NCBI RefSeq assembly: GCF_037622515.1 | Contig: NZ_JBBJCN010000001.1 | Span: 1-64,000, forward strand | From: Paradesertivirga superstes | GTDB taxonomy: Bacteria; Bacteroidota; Bacteroidia; Sphingobacteriales; Sphingobacteriaceae | Direction: 5' to 3' | DNA: 64,000 nt | Shown here: piece by piece, positions 26,298 through 35,980 of the stretch | How the letters are laid out: each line of letters starts with the position of its first letter | How positions within the stretch are numbered: position 1 is the stretch's first letter | Notes under the pieces: generated by a model | What the model was told of the DNA's origin: nothing | Databases searched by the model: none | The model's input: the letters and a program-made list of their open reading frames with translations, nothing else | Made by a program: the position numbers and the translations under genes

Positions 26298-26995
26298 CAC
26301 TCTTTCCCTCCACTTATACCAAGGACTTCATCAATCATTCCGAATTCCTTAGCTTCGCTTGCTATCATCCAATAATCCCTGTCTGAAGCTTTTTCAACCC
26401 ATTCGTAAGACTGGCCTGAATGCTTTGAGATTATATCGTATAATTCTTTTTTCAGTTTAAGCATTTCCCTCAGGTTGATTTCCATATCTGAAGCAACACC
26501 CTGAGCTCCACCAGAAGGCTGATGAATCATCACCCTTGAATGTGGAAGTGCTGCTCTTTTACCTTCAGCACCCGCGCATAATAAAACGGCACCCATAGAA
26601 GCTGCCATTCCTGTGCAAATAGTCGCTACATCAGGAGTTATATACTGAATGGTATCATATATGCCTAAACCCGCATAAACAGAACCACCAGGAGAATTAA
26701 TATAAATCTGAATATCCCGTTTGGTATCTGTTGATTGTAAAAACAACAACTGAGCCTGAATGATGTTTGCATTCTGATCATAAATGGCATCACCTAAAAA
26801 TATAATACGATCCATCATCAGACGAGAAAAAACATCCATCTGGGCAACATTCAACTGACGTTCTTCTATGATATAAGGTGTCATTGATTTTGGATAGTTC
26901 GATTCTACCCGTCCAATAAACTTATCTACGTGCTGGCTACCAATTCGGTGATGCTTTACAGCATAGTTACGAAACTCATTTTTATCAATATTCAT
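26297..26995 (-). CDS. clpP: ATP-dependent Clp protease proteolytic subunit
   Basis: Tetradecameric serine protease of the Clp system. The catalytic triad is visible: Ser133 in GMAASMGAVL, His158 in HSRVMIHQP and Asp207 in SDRDYW (numbering from ATG 26995). The first 45 residues are longer than in E. coli and may be a propeptide or an extra N-terminal segment. A TTG two codons upstream (27001) is in frame but the ATG is preferred. It lies between tig and clpX in the classical tig-clpP-clpX order; its stop overlaps the clpX start by one base. Confidence 0.96.
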   Translation of the reverse strand: MNIDKNEFRNYAVKHHRIGSQHVDKFIGRVESNYPKSMTPYIIEERQLNVAQMDVFSRLMMDRIIFLGDAIYDQNANIIQAQLLFLQSTDTKRDIQIYINSPGGSVYAGLGIYDTIQYITPDVATICTGMAASMGAVLLCAGAEGKRAALPHSRVMIHQPSGGAQGVASDMEINLREMLKLKKELYDIISKHSGQSYEWVEKASDRDYWMIASEAKEFGMIDEVLGISGGKE

Positions 26996-27085
26996 AGTCA
27001 ATAGTTATACAGTTTTAACAGTGGAAAGTTTAATATAAGTTTCAATAAATTACATACAGAATGACATCAAATCACAAAACCACCA

Positions 27086-28432
27086 CTAGTTCAACTCTAT
27101 AAATTTATTATATTCTATTTCTTTTTTATCTAAAGTAACAACAGTTTTCAGGTATTCAAACACTTTTTGAGCTTTTACTTCCTCAAAAGTTCTGTTGGCA
27201 TTTTCCTTGTTTTGCAAAAACTGAACGGTGTACTGAGTTAATTGTTCTTCGGGAAGTGCCTGAGGACTGTACATTCTGAATTGAGCATCTAACTTTTGTT
27301 TGGCCGACGCTAAAACATCTTCATATTTAATTTCAATTTGATTGTCCTTAATGATTTTGTTTTCTATCAGTGTCCATTTAAGATTGCGGGCAAAATCTCC
27401 ATAACCACTTTCAAGCTCTTCGGCTGAGATATTTTGATTGGTTTCTTTTAACCAGCGTTTAAGAAATTCATCAGGCAGTTCTAACTGCACTTTTTCAAGT
27501 CCGAAATTAACCAGATCGTTTTGAAGCTTTTGATCAGCATTTTGTGCCATCATTCCTTCAAGTTCCTCTGTTATTTTAGCCTTAAACTCCTCTTCAGTGG
27601 TTACATTTCCCTCAGGGAAAATTTTATCAAAGAACTCCTGATTTAGGTCAGACTCTTCCAAACGATTTATATTGCTTACCGTTAGTCTGAAATTTGACTG
27701 TAAATCTTTTGCATCGCCTTCAGAAATATTAAGAAGTTTTGCAATTACTGTTTCATTATTATCGAAGGCCTTTTGTAAATCTAACACGACAACATCGCCG
27801 ACCTTTAAACCCGTTAAAGATTTTTTGATTTCTTCATCTTTAACTAAATCTATCCTTACTGAAGCTGTATTTGACAATCCACCTTCAAAAACAGAGCCAT
27901 CAGGAGATAACTGAACTAATTCTGAATATAAGACATCTTCGTCTGCCGAAACTTCAGGGTTTGTCATTTTGCCATAGCTCTTTCTCAAGTTTTTAGTTCT
28001 TGAATCAAGTGTTTCGGCATCAACCTTTATCTGATAATAGGGCAATTTGTTATCGGCAGAGAAATTTAATTCAAATTCAGGAGCTAATCCCAACTCATAA
28101 TTAAATTCAAACTCATCATTATAATCCCAGTTGAATTCTTTGCCTTCCTCGACTTTAGGTAAAGGCTGACCCAAAACCTCAAGTTTATTTTCGTTTATAT
28201 AACTACTGAGTGTATCGCTTAAGAGATTATTGATTTCATCTACAAGAATGCTTTTGCCATACATTCTTTTTATATGAGAAGATGGTACCATACCCGGACG
28301 AAATCCAGGTAATTTAGCCTTTTTAGCCTGAGTTTTGATTGCTTTTTCCACACGCTCACGGTAATCTTCCGGTTGGATTTTTACAGTAAGAACTGAATTA
28401 AGGTTGTTGATTTTCTCCTGAGTGATATTCAT
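27086..28432 (-). CDS. tig: trigger factor
   Basis: Ribosome-bound chaperone for nascent chains. The N-terminal domain has the ribosome-docking loop LPGFRPGMVP (near residue 40). A central FKBP-like region (about 160-245) is divergent from E. coli trigger factor and may have weak isomerase activity. The helical C-terminal arms extend to residue 448, a normal family length. It is first in the tig-clpP-clpX cluster, 90 bases upstream of clpP, and is preceded by tRNA-Leu with its own terminator. Confidence 0.93.
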   Translation of the reverse strand: MNITQEKINNLNSVLTVKIQPEDYRERVEKAIKTQAKKAKLPGFRPGMVPSSHIKRMYGKSILVDEINNLLSDTLSSYINENKLEVLGQPLPKVEEGKEFNWDYNDEFEFNYELGLAPEFELNFSADNKLPYYQIKVDAETLDSRTKNLRKSYGKMTNPEVSADEDVLYSELVQLSPDGSVFEGGLSNTASVRIDLVKDEEIKKSLTGLKVGDVVVLDLQKAFDNNETVIAKLLNISEGDAKDLQSNFRLTVSNINRLEESDLNQEFFDKIFPEGNVTTEEEFKAKITEELEGMMAQNADQKLQNDLVNFGLEKVQLELPDEFLKRWLKETNQNISAEELESGYGDFARNLKWTLIENKIIKDNQIEIKYEDVLASAKQKLDAQFRMYSPQALPEEQLTQYTVQFLQNKENANRTFEEVKAQKVFEYLKTVVTLDKKEIEYNKFIELN

Positions 28433-28462
28433 TATTGAAAATTATTACGTTCGTATCTATAC

Positions 28463-28494
28463 AAAAATTCCCCCCGATTTCTCAGAGGGAATTT
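28463..28494 (-). terminator. terminator after tRNA-Leu
   Basis: AAATTCCC/GGGAATTT 8-bp stem (28465-28472 and 28487-28494) with a T-rich tail on the minus strand, immediately after the tRNA 3' end. Confidence 0.65.
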
Positions 28495-28496
28495 AG

Positions 28497-28578
28497 TGCG
28501 GAAGAAGGGACTCGAACCCCCACGCCGTGAAGCGCCAGATCCTAAGTCTGGTGCGGCTACCAATTACGCCACTTCCGC
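28497..28578 (-). tRNA. tRNA-Leu (anticodon TAG)
   Basis: Class II tRNA on the minus strand. Acceptor arm GCGGAAG/CTTCCGC with discriminator A, D-arm, anticodon loop CTTAGGA (anticodon TAG, reads CUA), long variable arm, and T-arm GGGGGTTCGAGTCCC. CCA is not encoded. 82 bases including the discriminator. Confidence 0.95.
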
Positions 28579-28599
28579 ATTAGGATTTCAATAGGACTG

Positions 28600-28629
28600 C
28601 AAAAGTAAGGTTTCTGCTGACAATTCAAA
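28600..28629 (-). promoter_or_regulatory. predicted tRNA-Leu promoter
   Basis: On the minus strand, TTTG (28629-28626), 18 bases, then TACTTTTG (28607-28600), an exact TAnnTTTG match, 21 bases before the tRNA 5' end. Confidence 0.6.
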
Positions 28630-28691
28630 ACATTTTTTTCAGCTATTTCCTATTTTATTTCTATCACTAAGGATACCAGTTGTTTATATTT

Positions 28692-30305
28692 TTACAACAC
28701 CCGAAATTCTTCTTTATACTGCTTAATCAGCTTTTCTATTTTATGATGGAGTATGGTCAAATCAAAAGGCTTGCTCACTATATCATTCACCCCAGCGTCA
28801 TACGCCTGCTGCATTTCTTCTTCCAAAACAGCAGCGGAAAGAGAAATTATCGGAATATTATTTATTCCTTCAGGCATTTCTGAACGTATTCTGCGTGTAG
28901 CTTCAAATCCTCCCAAAACAGGCATATGGGTATCCATTAAAACAATGTCGAATGAATTGTATTTTAAGCTTTCAAGTGCGAGCTGCCCATTTTCAACAAT
29001 AGTTACTTTAAGATTCCAGCTGTTTAGAATCTTGCAGATCATGAATTGATTAATCGCATTATCCTCTGCAACCAATACTGAAACATTGTCAAACTTTGCC
29101 AGATCTGCAGGATTTACACGATTTTCTTGTTTTTGATCGGATGCTACCTCATACCAGTTTGTAAATGAGAATGTACTGCCTTTTCCAAATTCGCTGGATA
29201 CATCTAGTTGTCCTCCCTTTAATTGAACGAGTTTTTTAACAATTGACAGACCAAGACCAGTCCCTCCATACTTATGATCTGTATCTTCATCGGCCTGTTC
29301 GAAGGAATCAAAAATTTTATCAAGTTTATTTTCCTGGATACCTATACCCGAATCTATTACACTAAATCTTAATTTTATTTTGTTTTCTTCAGCTTCAAGT
29401 AAAGCTACTCTTAAAATTATAGATCCTGTATCTGTAAATTTTATAGCATTTGAAAGCAGATTCAGTAGTATTTGATTAAGCCTCATTGAATCGGCCATTA
29501 TTAAATGCGGGATCTGATAGTCTATGTCTACACTAATATTTATACCCTTTTCTTCTGCTTTATATTTAAGTAAATCGATTACTGATTTGCTTAAATTGAG
29601 AATATTCGTCTCATTTCTGATGATTTTAAACTTGCCTGCATCAATCTTAGATATATCAAGAATATCATTTATAACACCCAGCAAGGCTTCTGAAGAAAGT
29701 TTTAACAGATCCAACATTCTGGACTGATCTTCATCAAGCTCAGTATTTTTTAATAAATGAGCCAGCCCGAGAATTCCATTTAAAGGAGTCCGGATTTCAT
29801 GACTCATATTTGCGAGAAAACGTTCTTTAATCTTCTTTCCTTTTTCCGCCTGATCACGGGCTATAATTAATTCTTCCTGATATCGCTCTAACTCTATATT
29901 TTTATGTTTAATTTCCAGCTGTGTGCGAACAAGCGTTATTAAAGAATCGACTTTTGCAATTGTCAGATTCGGATCCAGGGGCTTATATAAATAATCGACT
30001 GCCCCGGCCGAAAGGCCTTTTACAGCATACTTTATTTCTGTCGAGATTGCAGTCACAAAAACCACCACAATATCCCGGGTTTTAGGATTACTTTTCAGGA
30101 TATCAACTAATTCAAACCCATCCATTTCGGGCATCTGAACATCTATCAGTGCAATAGATATTTTATTTTGCCAGCACAACTTCAACGCTTCATTGGCAGA
30201 TGTGGTTGTGATAATTTTAATATCATCGCGTTGTATAAGAGCTTCAAGAGCAATTATATTCTCGATCTTATCATCAACGATCAGGATGTTAACCATCTTC
30301 TTCAT
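28692..30305 (-). CDS. hybrid histidine kinase, REC-HisKA-HATPase-REC
   Basis: Cytoplasmic 537-residue signalling protein without membrane helices. Receiver 1 (about 5-125) has phospho-acceptor D55 in LIDVQMP. HisKA carries H169 in NMSHEIRTP, followed by a HATPase domain (N box LLSNAIKF, G boxes SGIGI and GTGLGLSI). Receiver 2 (about 410-525) has D458 in LMDTHMP and the conserved Lys in SKPFD. It is the last gene of the kinase-cheR-cheB operon, its ATG overlapping the cheB stop (ATGA). The N-terminal receiver suggests it is the acceptor of phosphate from the large hybrid kinase encoded first. Confidence 0.92.
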   Translation of the reverse strand: MKKMVNILIVDDKIENIIALEALIQRDDIKIITTTSANEALKLCWQNKISIALIDVQMPEMDGFELVDILKSNPKTRDIVVVFVTAISTEIKYAVKGLSAGAVDYLYKPLDPNLTIAKVDSLITLVRTQLEIKHKNIELERYQEELIIARDQAEKGKKIKERFLANMSHEIRTPLNGILGLAHLLKNTELDEDQSRMLDLLKLSSEALLGVINDILDISKIDAGKFKIIRNETNILNLSKSVIDLLKYKAEEKGINISVDIDYQIPHLIMADSMRLNQILLNLLSNAIKFTDTGSIILRVALLEAEENKIKLRFSVIDSGIGIQENKLDKIFDSFEQADEDTDHKYGGTGLGLSIVKKLVQLKGGQLDVSSEFGKGSTFSFTNWYEVASDQKQENRVNPADLAKFDNVSVLVAEDNAINQFMICKILNSWNLKVTIVENGQLALESLKYNSFDIVLMDTHMPVLGGFEATRRIRSEMPEGINNIPIISLSAAVLEEEMQQAYDAGVNDIVSKPFDLTILHHKIEKLIKQYKEEFRVL

Positions 30306-30940
30306 GATTTCGTTTGAATAGCAGGTGCAAGAGTTTCCATAAATGAAAATATTTCTTTGTTGGTTAATATTAAATCGGGCCTACATTTACGAAGGGCGGC
30401 CTCAGGCATAATACTTACCTCCGCATCGTCGGGGTTCTGAACTATGGTAAAGCCTCTCTTTTCGTGAACATAACAAATTCCGGAAGCACCATCGGCGTTT
30501 GCACCAGACAAAAGAATGGCGATGGTCCGATCTTCAAACACATCGGCTACACTTTGAAAAGTCACATCGATAGAGGGGCGAGAATACAAGACCGGTTCTG
30601 AGCAATCCAGAGTCAGGGTATGATCTGGCTCCACTAAAAGATGATAATTAGAAGGAGCAAAATAAACGGTCCCTTTTTTAAGCAGGTCTTTATCACATGC
30701 AACTTTTACCTTTACCTTTGATTTATTGTTCAGCAATTCTTCTATCGATGACTTATGTTTCCGGCTACGGTGAATTACCACTATAACAGGCAGTGGAAAA
30801 TCCTTCGGCAACTTTAATATTAAGTCAAAAACCAGCTTAAATCCCCCTGCTGAGCACCCTATAACAAGCACCTTTGGCTTCTCATTAGTTTTAAATGTTA
30901 TATCAGCCAATTTTTTGATAAATATTTTCCGTTCTGTCAA
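30302..30940 (-). CDS. CheB-type methylesterase, catalytic domain only
   Basis: Protein-glutamate methylesterase domain of 212 residues without the N-terminal receiver of chemotaxis CheB. The catalytic triad is visible as Ser30 in GCSAGG, His57 in IHRSRKH and Asp150 in SGANADGA. The gene starts 38 bases inside the end of cheR, and its stop overlaps the start of the next kinase, so all are translated together. Chemoreceptors and CheA/CheW are not encoded nearby. In such operons the CheB/CheR pair probably modifies signalling proteins other than flagellar receptors; the substrate is unknown. Confidence 0.9.
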   Translation of the reverse strand: MTERKIFIKKLADITFKTNEKPKVLVIGCSAGGFKLVFDLILKLPKDFPLPVIVVIHRSRKHKSSIEELLNNKSKVKVKVACDKDLLKKGTVYFAPSNYHLLVEPDHTLTLDCSEPVLYSRPSIDVTFQSVADVFEDRTIAILLSGANADGASGICYVHEKRGFTIVQNPDDAEVSIMPEAALRKCRPDLILTNKEIFSFMETLAPAIQTKS

Positions 30941-31733
30941 TCATTCGAAATTTTTTTGCAAGCTCGGCATTTCTCAAGCTTTCTTTGGCACCCAGACATA
31001 AAAATCCAAGAGGACATAAACTTTCATAAAAAAGGTTAACAACTCTGTTTTGCAGTTCCAGATCAAAATAAATCATCACATTTCTGCAAGATATTAATTG
31101 AAACTCATTAAAAACCCGGTCAGAAACCAGGTTATGTACAGAAAATAAAATATTTTTCCTCAAATCGTTTACAATTGTTGCCGTTTCATATTTGGTTACA
31201 TAATAATCAGAAAGTAAACCAGAAGCGCCGGTTGACATGTAATTTTCTGAATATTGTTTCATTACCTTTAAATCATAAATTCCTTTTTTAGCCGTATTCA
31301 GAACATTTCGATTTATATCGGTGCCATATAAAAAGGATCTGTTGTATAAGCCTGCCTGCTTAAGAAAAATAGCAAATGAAAACAACTCCTCTCCAGTGGA
31401 ACACCCAGCATTCCATACTTTTATTCTCTGAAAAGACGATAAATAAGGCAGAACCTTCTCCCGGACCGCTTTAAAGAAGCTTGGGTCCCGAAACATCTCG
31501 GTTACATTAACTGTAATTTCTATTAAAAATTCTTCAAAAAATGCTGGATTATTAACTAATAAAGATTTTAACTCAAACAATGAAAAATGCTGCAGCTGCA
31601 TAATCCTTGTTATACGTCTTTTTAATGAAGCTTTTGAATACCCGCTGAAATCGAAACCATGGATCTTATTAACCCATTCAATAATTTCTTCCACCTGTTC
31701 AAAAGATAATAAGTCAGCCACCATATCTTTCAT
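30903..31733 (-). CDS. CheR-type protein-glutamate methyltransferase
   Basis: SAM-dependent methyltransferase of 276 residues. A helical N-terminal CheR domain (about 1-75) is followed by the SAM-binding domain with WNAGCSTGEELFS (near 109-121), FLYGTDIN (near 138), and SCRNVMIYF (near 215), all canonical CheR motifs. The start lies one base after the stop of the large hybrid kinase, which implies coupling. It overlaps cheB by 38 bases. A partner of the CheB esterase in a sensory operon with two hybrid kinases. Confidence 0.92.
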   Translation of the reverse strand: MKDMVADLLSFEQVEEIIEWVNKIHGFDFSGYSKASLKRRITRIMQLQHFSLFELKSLLVNNPAFFEEFLIEITVNVTEMFRDPSFFKAVREKVLPYLSSFQRIKVWNAGCSTGEELFSFAIFLKQAGLYNRSFLYGTDINRNVLNTAKKGIYDLKVMKQYSENYMSTGASGLLSDYYVTKYETATIVNDLRKNILFSVHNLVSDRVFNEFQLISCRNVMIYFDLELQNRVVNLFYESLCPLGFLCLGAKESLRNAELAKKFRMIDRTENIYQKIG

Positions 31734-31734
31734 T

Positions 31735-34700
31735 TCAGCTTAGCCAAACCCGCATAATTGAAAGAAGCTTATCCATATCAACAGGTTTTGAAACATAATC
31801 GTTGGCACCAGCTTCAATACATTTCTCCCGATCTGATTTCATTGCTTTAGCAGTAAGTGCAATAATGGGCAGCTTAACAAAGCGACTTTGCTTTCGGATA
31901 GCCAGCATGGCTTCATATCCGTCCATTTCAGGCATCATAATATCCATTAGAACGATATCCGTATCTGGAAACTCATCCAATTTTTTGAGGGCTTCAATAC
32001 CGTTGTTAGCTATTTGAATATTTAAATCATACCCATGCAAGGCACTTGTAAGAGCAAAAATATTCCGCATATCATCGTCGACCAATAAAACAGACCGGTT
32101 CTTTAATGTCTTTTCTAATGTTGTAGTATTAGAAGCTTTTATCCGATTTTGATAAGCCCAGGATTTTGCCGGAGCAGGGTCATAGCATTGGATTTTATTC
32201 ATAAACAAATTAACTTCATCCAGAACCCTGTCGTTAGATTTGTTGTTCTTTAAAACCATAACATCGGTATGCTTTAATACACGCGTCAGATTTTCTTTAT
32301 CCATTTCCATAGCAGTATTAATTACTACCGGTATATTACTTAATCTTGGATCTGCTTTTATTTTTTCAAGAAGATCAAGACCTGAAATATCAGGTAACTT
32401 CAAATCCAGTATAATACAATCAAACAAGGAATCTTTTGACAAAATAGCTATCGTCTGCTCTCCACTAAAAGATTGCTCTACTTTAATATTTTTGGATTTT
32501 AGCTGAAGTGTCAGATTATCGCTTTGAATTTTCTGATCTTCGACCAGCAATACCCGTGTTAATTTGACATTGCCAGTTTCTTTAATTAACAGATCGAAGG
32601 CCGATTGCAATTTATTCTTTTCCACAGGTTTACGCAGAAAACCTAAGGCCCCTTCTTCTTTCGCCCTTGAATTTTTTTCGTCCTCTGCCGACATTAGGTG
32701 AACAGGTATAGCACGTGTATGATCGTCATCCTTTAATTCCTTTAAAACAGCCCATCCGTCAATGACAGGTAACATTATATCAAGAACAATAGCATCTGGC
32801 ATATGTTTTTTTGCCATTTCAAAACCGGTATCTCCCTGATAGGCTATTAATGTCTTAAAACCCCTGTCTTCTGCATAATTTTTCAATATATCAGCAAAAT
32901 ATATATCATCCTCAATAATCAGTAAGGTATATTCCTTATCAGGATTTGCAAGTTTTAAAATTTCAGCATCCTGGGTCTCTTGTTCGGGAAAACTTACAGA
33001 CATATCTGTCAGAGGAGATATTTTACCTGATGCAGAAAAATCTGTCTGTACATGATTAACCAAAGGAAGGTATAGCGTAAAAATACTTCCCTGATTAACA
33101 ATACTTTCAACCTGGATTTCACCACCCAATAAATGAGAAAGCTGTCTGCTTATTGACAAACCTAATCCGGTGCCGCCATATTTACGACTGGTAGATCCAT
33201 CAGCCTGTTGAAATGCTTCGAATATTGCTTTTTGTTTATTATCAGGAATACCTATGCCTGAGTCTTTTACACAAAAAGCCATAACAGTAATATCGTCTCC
33301 CGATAAATTATCGCTATAGTAGTTGTGACCGGTGTTTTCAATTCGAATTTCCAGGCTTACCCGTCCTGTTTCTGGTGTAAACTTAAACGCATTAGACAGT
33401 AGATTTTTGAGGATTTGCTCAAGGCGTAATCTGTCAGACTTGATCGTCGCAGGAACTTCGGGCGCTATATTAAATGTAAAATCAATGTTTTTCTTATTTG
33501 CTACTTCTTTAAACAGCAACTCTAAATCCACTCCTACTTCTTTTATTCCAACTTCTTCGATAGAAAGGTCAACTTTACCTGATTCAATTTTGGAAAGATC
33601 CAGGATGTCATTAATAAGGGTAAGGAGGTCGCTACCAGCATTATGAATTACGCCCGCATATTTTATCTGTTCTTCAGAAAGATTCAAAGGTTTGTTTTCC
33701 TTCAATATTTTGGCTAAAATCAGAATACTATTTAAAGGGGTACGCAATTCATGACTCATATTTGCCAGGAAGTCCGACTTGTACCTACTGCTTAATTCCA
33801 ATTCTTCTGCTTTAAGACTAATCGCTTCTCTAGCCAACTCTATCGCCTTATTTTTTTCTTCCAGAAGCTGTGCTTTCTCTTCTATCTCGGCGTTCGTTTG
33901 TTTAAGCTCTTCCTGCTGTACTATCAATTCCTCTTCAGATGCCTGCAGTAACTGAGTTTTACGTATTAACTCCTCGTTTGTCGCTAAAAGTTCTTCATGC
34001 TGGGTTTCTAGCTCTTCTGCCTGTTGCTGGGTTTTTTCAACCAGTTCCTGCATCTGAACCCTCGCTTCAGCTGCATTAATACTGACACCGATACTATGAA
34101 CTACTTTATCGAGAAAGGGTGCAGTATGTTCGGGTACTCCATTTAAAAAGGCCAGTTCGATAACACCTTTTAGCGTGTCCTGAAAAAAAATTGGTTGAAT
34201 GAAAAGGGCTTGAGGTAAAGTTTCTCCTAGTCCGGAGCTAACCTTCGTGTAATTATCAGGAATATTATTGAATATTAAACCACTTTTTTCATTAACTGCC
34301 ACACCAATCAACCCTTCGTCCAATTTTATTTTATGTTTTCCTTTTGTCTTTGAAAATCCATAGACCCCTCTTAAATGCAATTCCTGTAAATGTGAATCGA
34401 CGGTATACATAACTCCAAGATCAGCCTGAACATATTTAGACATTTCACGAATAATACATTCGCAACGTTCATTGATGGTTTGCGCACCCCGCATGGCGGA
34501 ATCCATCATTACAGCGCCTTGTAATAACCAGTTTTGCCTGGAATTCTCTCTTGAAACAAACTCAAGTTTTGTATTGGTTTCAAACATTTCAGCTTCTATT
34601 TTTTTCTGAGAGCTAAATATTCTCCGGATTAACGTGGATAAAAAAAGTATTAAACAAAGAATAATTGCAGAACCGCCTGCCACTATACCTATCGCCCGGT

Positions 34701-35241
34701 TTATTATTTTATCATTATTTGTTTTTTTATTTACGGATAGTTTTCCTTCCGTCTCATTTATCTTATGAAGATGCTGAAGCACTTTATCCATATAGAATTT
34801 GGACTTGCTGATTTTCAACATACCCGATGAAACTTTTATACCTTCTATATTATGCGACCTGATAATGTCAGACATTCCGGAAAGTTTCAGAGACGTATAC
34901 AGATCTAAGGAATCTATATTTTTTAATTGCTCCGGATTATCCAAAACCAATTGTCTGAGTCTATTAAGACCTGGATTAATAAGCTTTACAGAATGTGTAT
35001 ATGCATCTAAAAAGTCCTGCCTTTCAGTGAGCACATACCCTCGGGAACTACTTTCTGCATTTAAAAGCTTTTGCTGGATTTGATTGCTTAAAAACAGCAC
35101 TTCCTCCATATGAGCTATTTTATTCTCATTTTGTTGCAAACTATTTATGCTTATATAGAAAGAAACTCCCAGAATAAGCACACAAACGATAGTGGTTAAA
35201 AAACCATATAATACGAACTGTTTAAATTTGATACCTGGCAT
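31735..35241 (-). CDS. CHASE3-GAF hybrid histidine kinase with three receiver domains
   Basis: A large sensor (1168 residues from ATG 35241; a TTG three codons upstream is less likely). A membrane helix near the N-terminus and another near residue 190 bracket a CHASE3-like helical sensor. A GAF domain follows (about 245-400), then a long Glu/Gln-rich coiled coil (about 400-480), HisKA with H497 in NMSHELRTP, and HATPase with GTGLGLSI. Three receivers follow, with phospho-acceptors D821 (LDIMLP), D946 (LDLKLP) and D1100 (MDIMMP). The middle receiver lacks the usual Lys-Pro after its last strand (VLKNNKSN) and may be non-standard. First gene of the operon with cheR, cheB and a second hybrid. 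Confidence 0.92.
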   Translation of the reverse strand: MPGIKFKQFVLYGFLTTIVCVLILGVSFYISINSLQQNENKIAHMEEVLFLSNQIQQKLLNAESSSRGYVLTERQDFLDAYTHSVKLINPGLNRLRQLVLDNPEQLKNIDSLDLYTSLKLSGMSDIIRSHNIEGIKVSSGMLKISKSKFYMDKVLQHLHKINETEGKLSVNKKTNNDKIINRAIGIVAGGSAIILCLILFLSTLIRRIFSSQKKIEAEMFETNTKLEFVSRENSRQNWLLQGAVMMDSAMRGAQTINERCECIIREMSKYVQADLGVMYTVDSHLQELHLRGVYGFSKTKGKHKIKLDEGLIGVAVNEKSGLIFNNIPDNYTKVSSGLGETLPQALFIQPIFFQDTLKGVIELAFLNGVPEHTAPFLDKVVHSIGVSINAAEARVQMQELVEKTQQQAEELETQHEELLATNEELIRKTQLLQASEEELIVQQEELKQTNAEIEEKAQLLEEKNKAIELAREAISLKAEELELSSRYKSDFLANMSHELRTPLNSILILAKILKENKPLNLSEEQIKYAGVIHNAGSDLLTLINDILDLSKIESGKVDLSIEEVGIKEVGVDLELLFKEVANKKNIDFTFNIAPEVPATIKSDRLRLEQILKNLLSNAFKFTPETGRVSLEIRIENTGHNYYSDNLSGDDITVMAFCVKDSGIGIPDNKQKAIFEAFQQADGSTSRKYGGTGLGLSISRQLSHLLGGEIQVESIVNQGSIFTLYLPLVNHVQTDFSASGKISPLTDMSVSFPEQETQDAEILKLANPDKEYTLLIIEDDIYFADILKNYAEDRGFKTLIAYQGDTGFEMAKKHMPDAIVLDIMLPVIDGWAVLKELKDDDHTRAIPVHLMSAEDEKNSRAKEEGALGFLRKPVEKNKLQSAFDLLIKETGNVKLTRVLLVEDQKIQSDNLTLQLKSKNIKVEQSFSGEQTIAILSKDSLFDCIILDLKLPDISGLDLLEKIKADPRLSNIPVVINTAMEMDKENLTRVLKHTDVMVLKNNKSNDRVLDEVNLFMNKIQCYDPAPAKSWAYQNRIKASNTTTLEKTLKNRSVLLVDDDMRNIFALTSALHGYDLNIQIANNGIEALKKLDEFPDTDIVLMDIMMPEMDGYEAMLAIRKQSRFVKLPIIALTAKAMKSDREKCIEAGANDYVSKPVDMDKLLSIMRVWLS

Positions 35242-35430
35242 TGAGAGCAAAAAAAAGACGTGATATACTGAGTGTTACGGAATAAGCTTAAAATGGTTGC
35301 AAATCATTTTAACCACTATATCAACCAGTCCTTTCAATTAAAAATTTTAAAACCCTTTGTAAATGGGTGTGTTAAATTTCTAAATATCCAGATTATATAG
35401 AAAGGCTAACAACCTATTAAACTTAAAACC

Positions 35431-35970
35431 ATGAAAAAACAAAATCTAACATCCAATGAAAGCAGCATTCAAGAGTCTGGCCTTAAAACTCTTTTTACTG
35501 ATGAACTGAAAGATATCCTGTGGGCGGAGAAGCATTTATTGAAAGCGCTACCTAAAATGGCCAAAGGAGCTACTTCAGAAGAATTGCGTTCATCTATAGA
35601 AAAACATATTACCGAGACTCAAAACCAGATAACACGACTTGAGCAAGTTTTTGAAATGATGGGCCAAAAACCTACAGGTAAAAAATGTGATGCAATGGAA
35701 GGACTAGTAGAAGAAGGCAAAAGCATGTTGGAAGATACTGAAGATGGAAGCCTAACGCGTGATGCCGCCATTATTTCTGCATCTCAGAAAATCGAACATT
35801 ACGAAATTGCTTCGTATGGTACTTTAAGAACATTAGCAAATACACTTGGCCTTTCAGAAGCTGCATCGCTGCTGGAGGAAACTTTACAGGAAGAAAAAAA
35901 CACAGATGTCAAACTAACTCAAATAGCCGAAAGCTTTGTAAACCAGTCAGCTAAAGCAGAAAAAGAATAA
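35431..35970 (+). CDS. DUF892 ferritin-like protein (YciE/YciF type)
   Basis: A 179-residue all-helical protein of the YciE/YciF family, ferritin-like four-helix bundles induced by stress in several bacteria. Typical opening TLFTDELKDILWAEKHLLKALPKMA (split here: TLFTDELKDILW, AEKHLLKALPKM), with Glu/His pairs that could bind metal (ExxH in ITETQNQ region and EHYE near 130). No signal peptide. It starts a two-gene unit with the DUF2383 protein 10 bases downstream and lies divergent from the hybrid kinase operon, which may be a functional link. Confidence 0.88.
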   Translation: MKKQNLTSNESSIQESGLKTLFTDELKDILWAEKHLLKALPKMAKGATSEELRSSIEKHITETQNQITRLEQVFEMMGQKPTGKKCDAMEGLVEEGKSMLEDTEDGSLTRDAAIISASQKIEHYEIASYGTLRTLANTLGLSEAASLLEETLQEEKNTDVKLTQIAESFVNQSAKAEKE

Positions 35971-35980
35971 AATAAAAGTT

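Noticed and set aside
28692..33000. Flagellar or gliding chemotaxis cluster
   Set aside because: cheR and cheB are present but CheA, CheW, CheY-only and receptors are missing, so a general sensory operon is the better reading.
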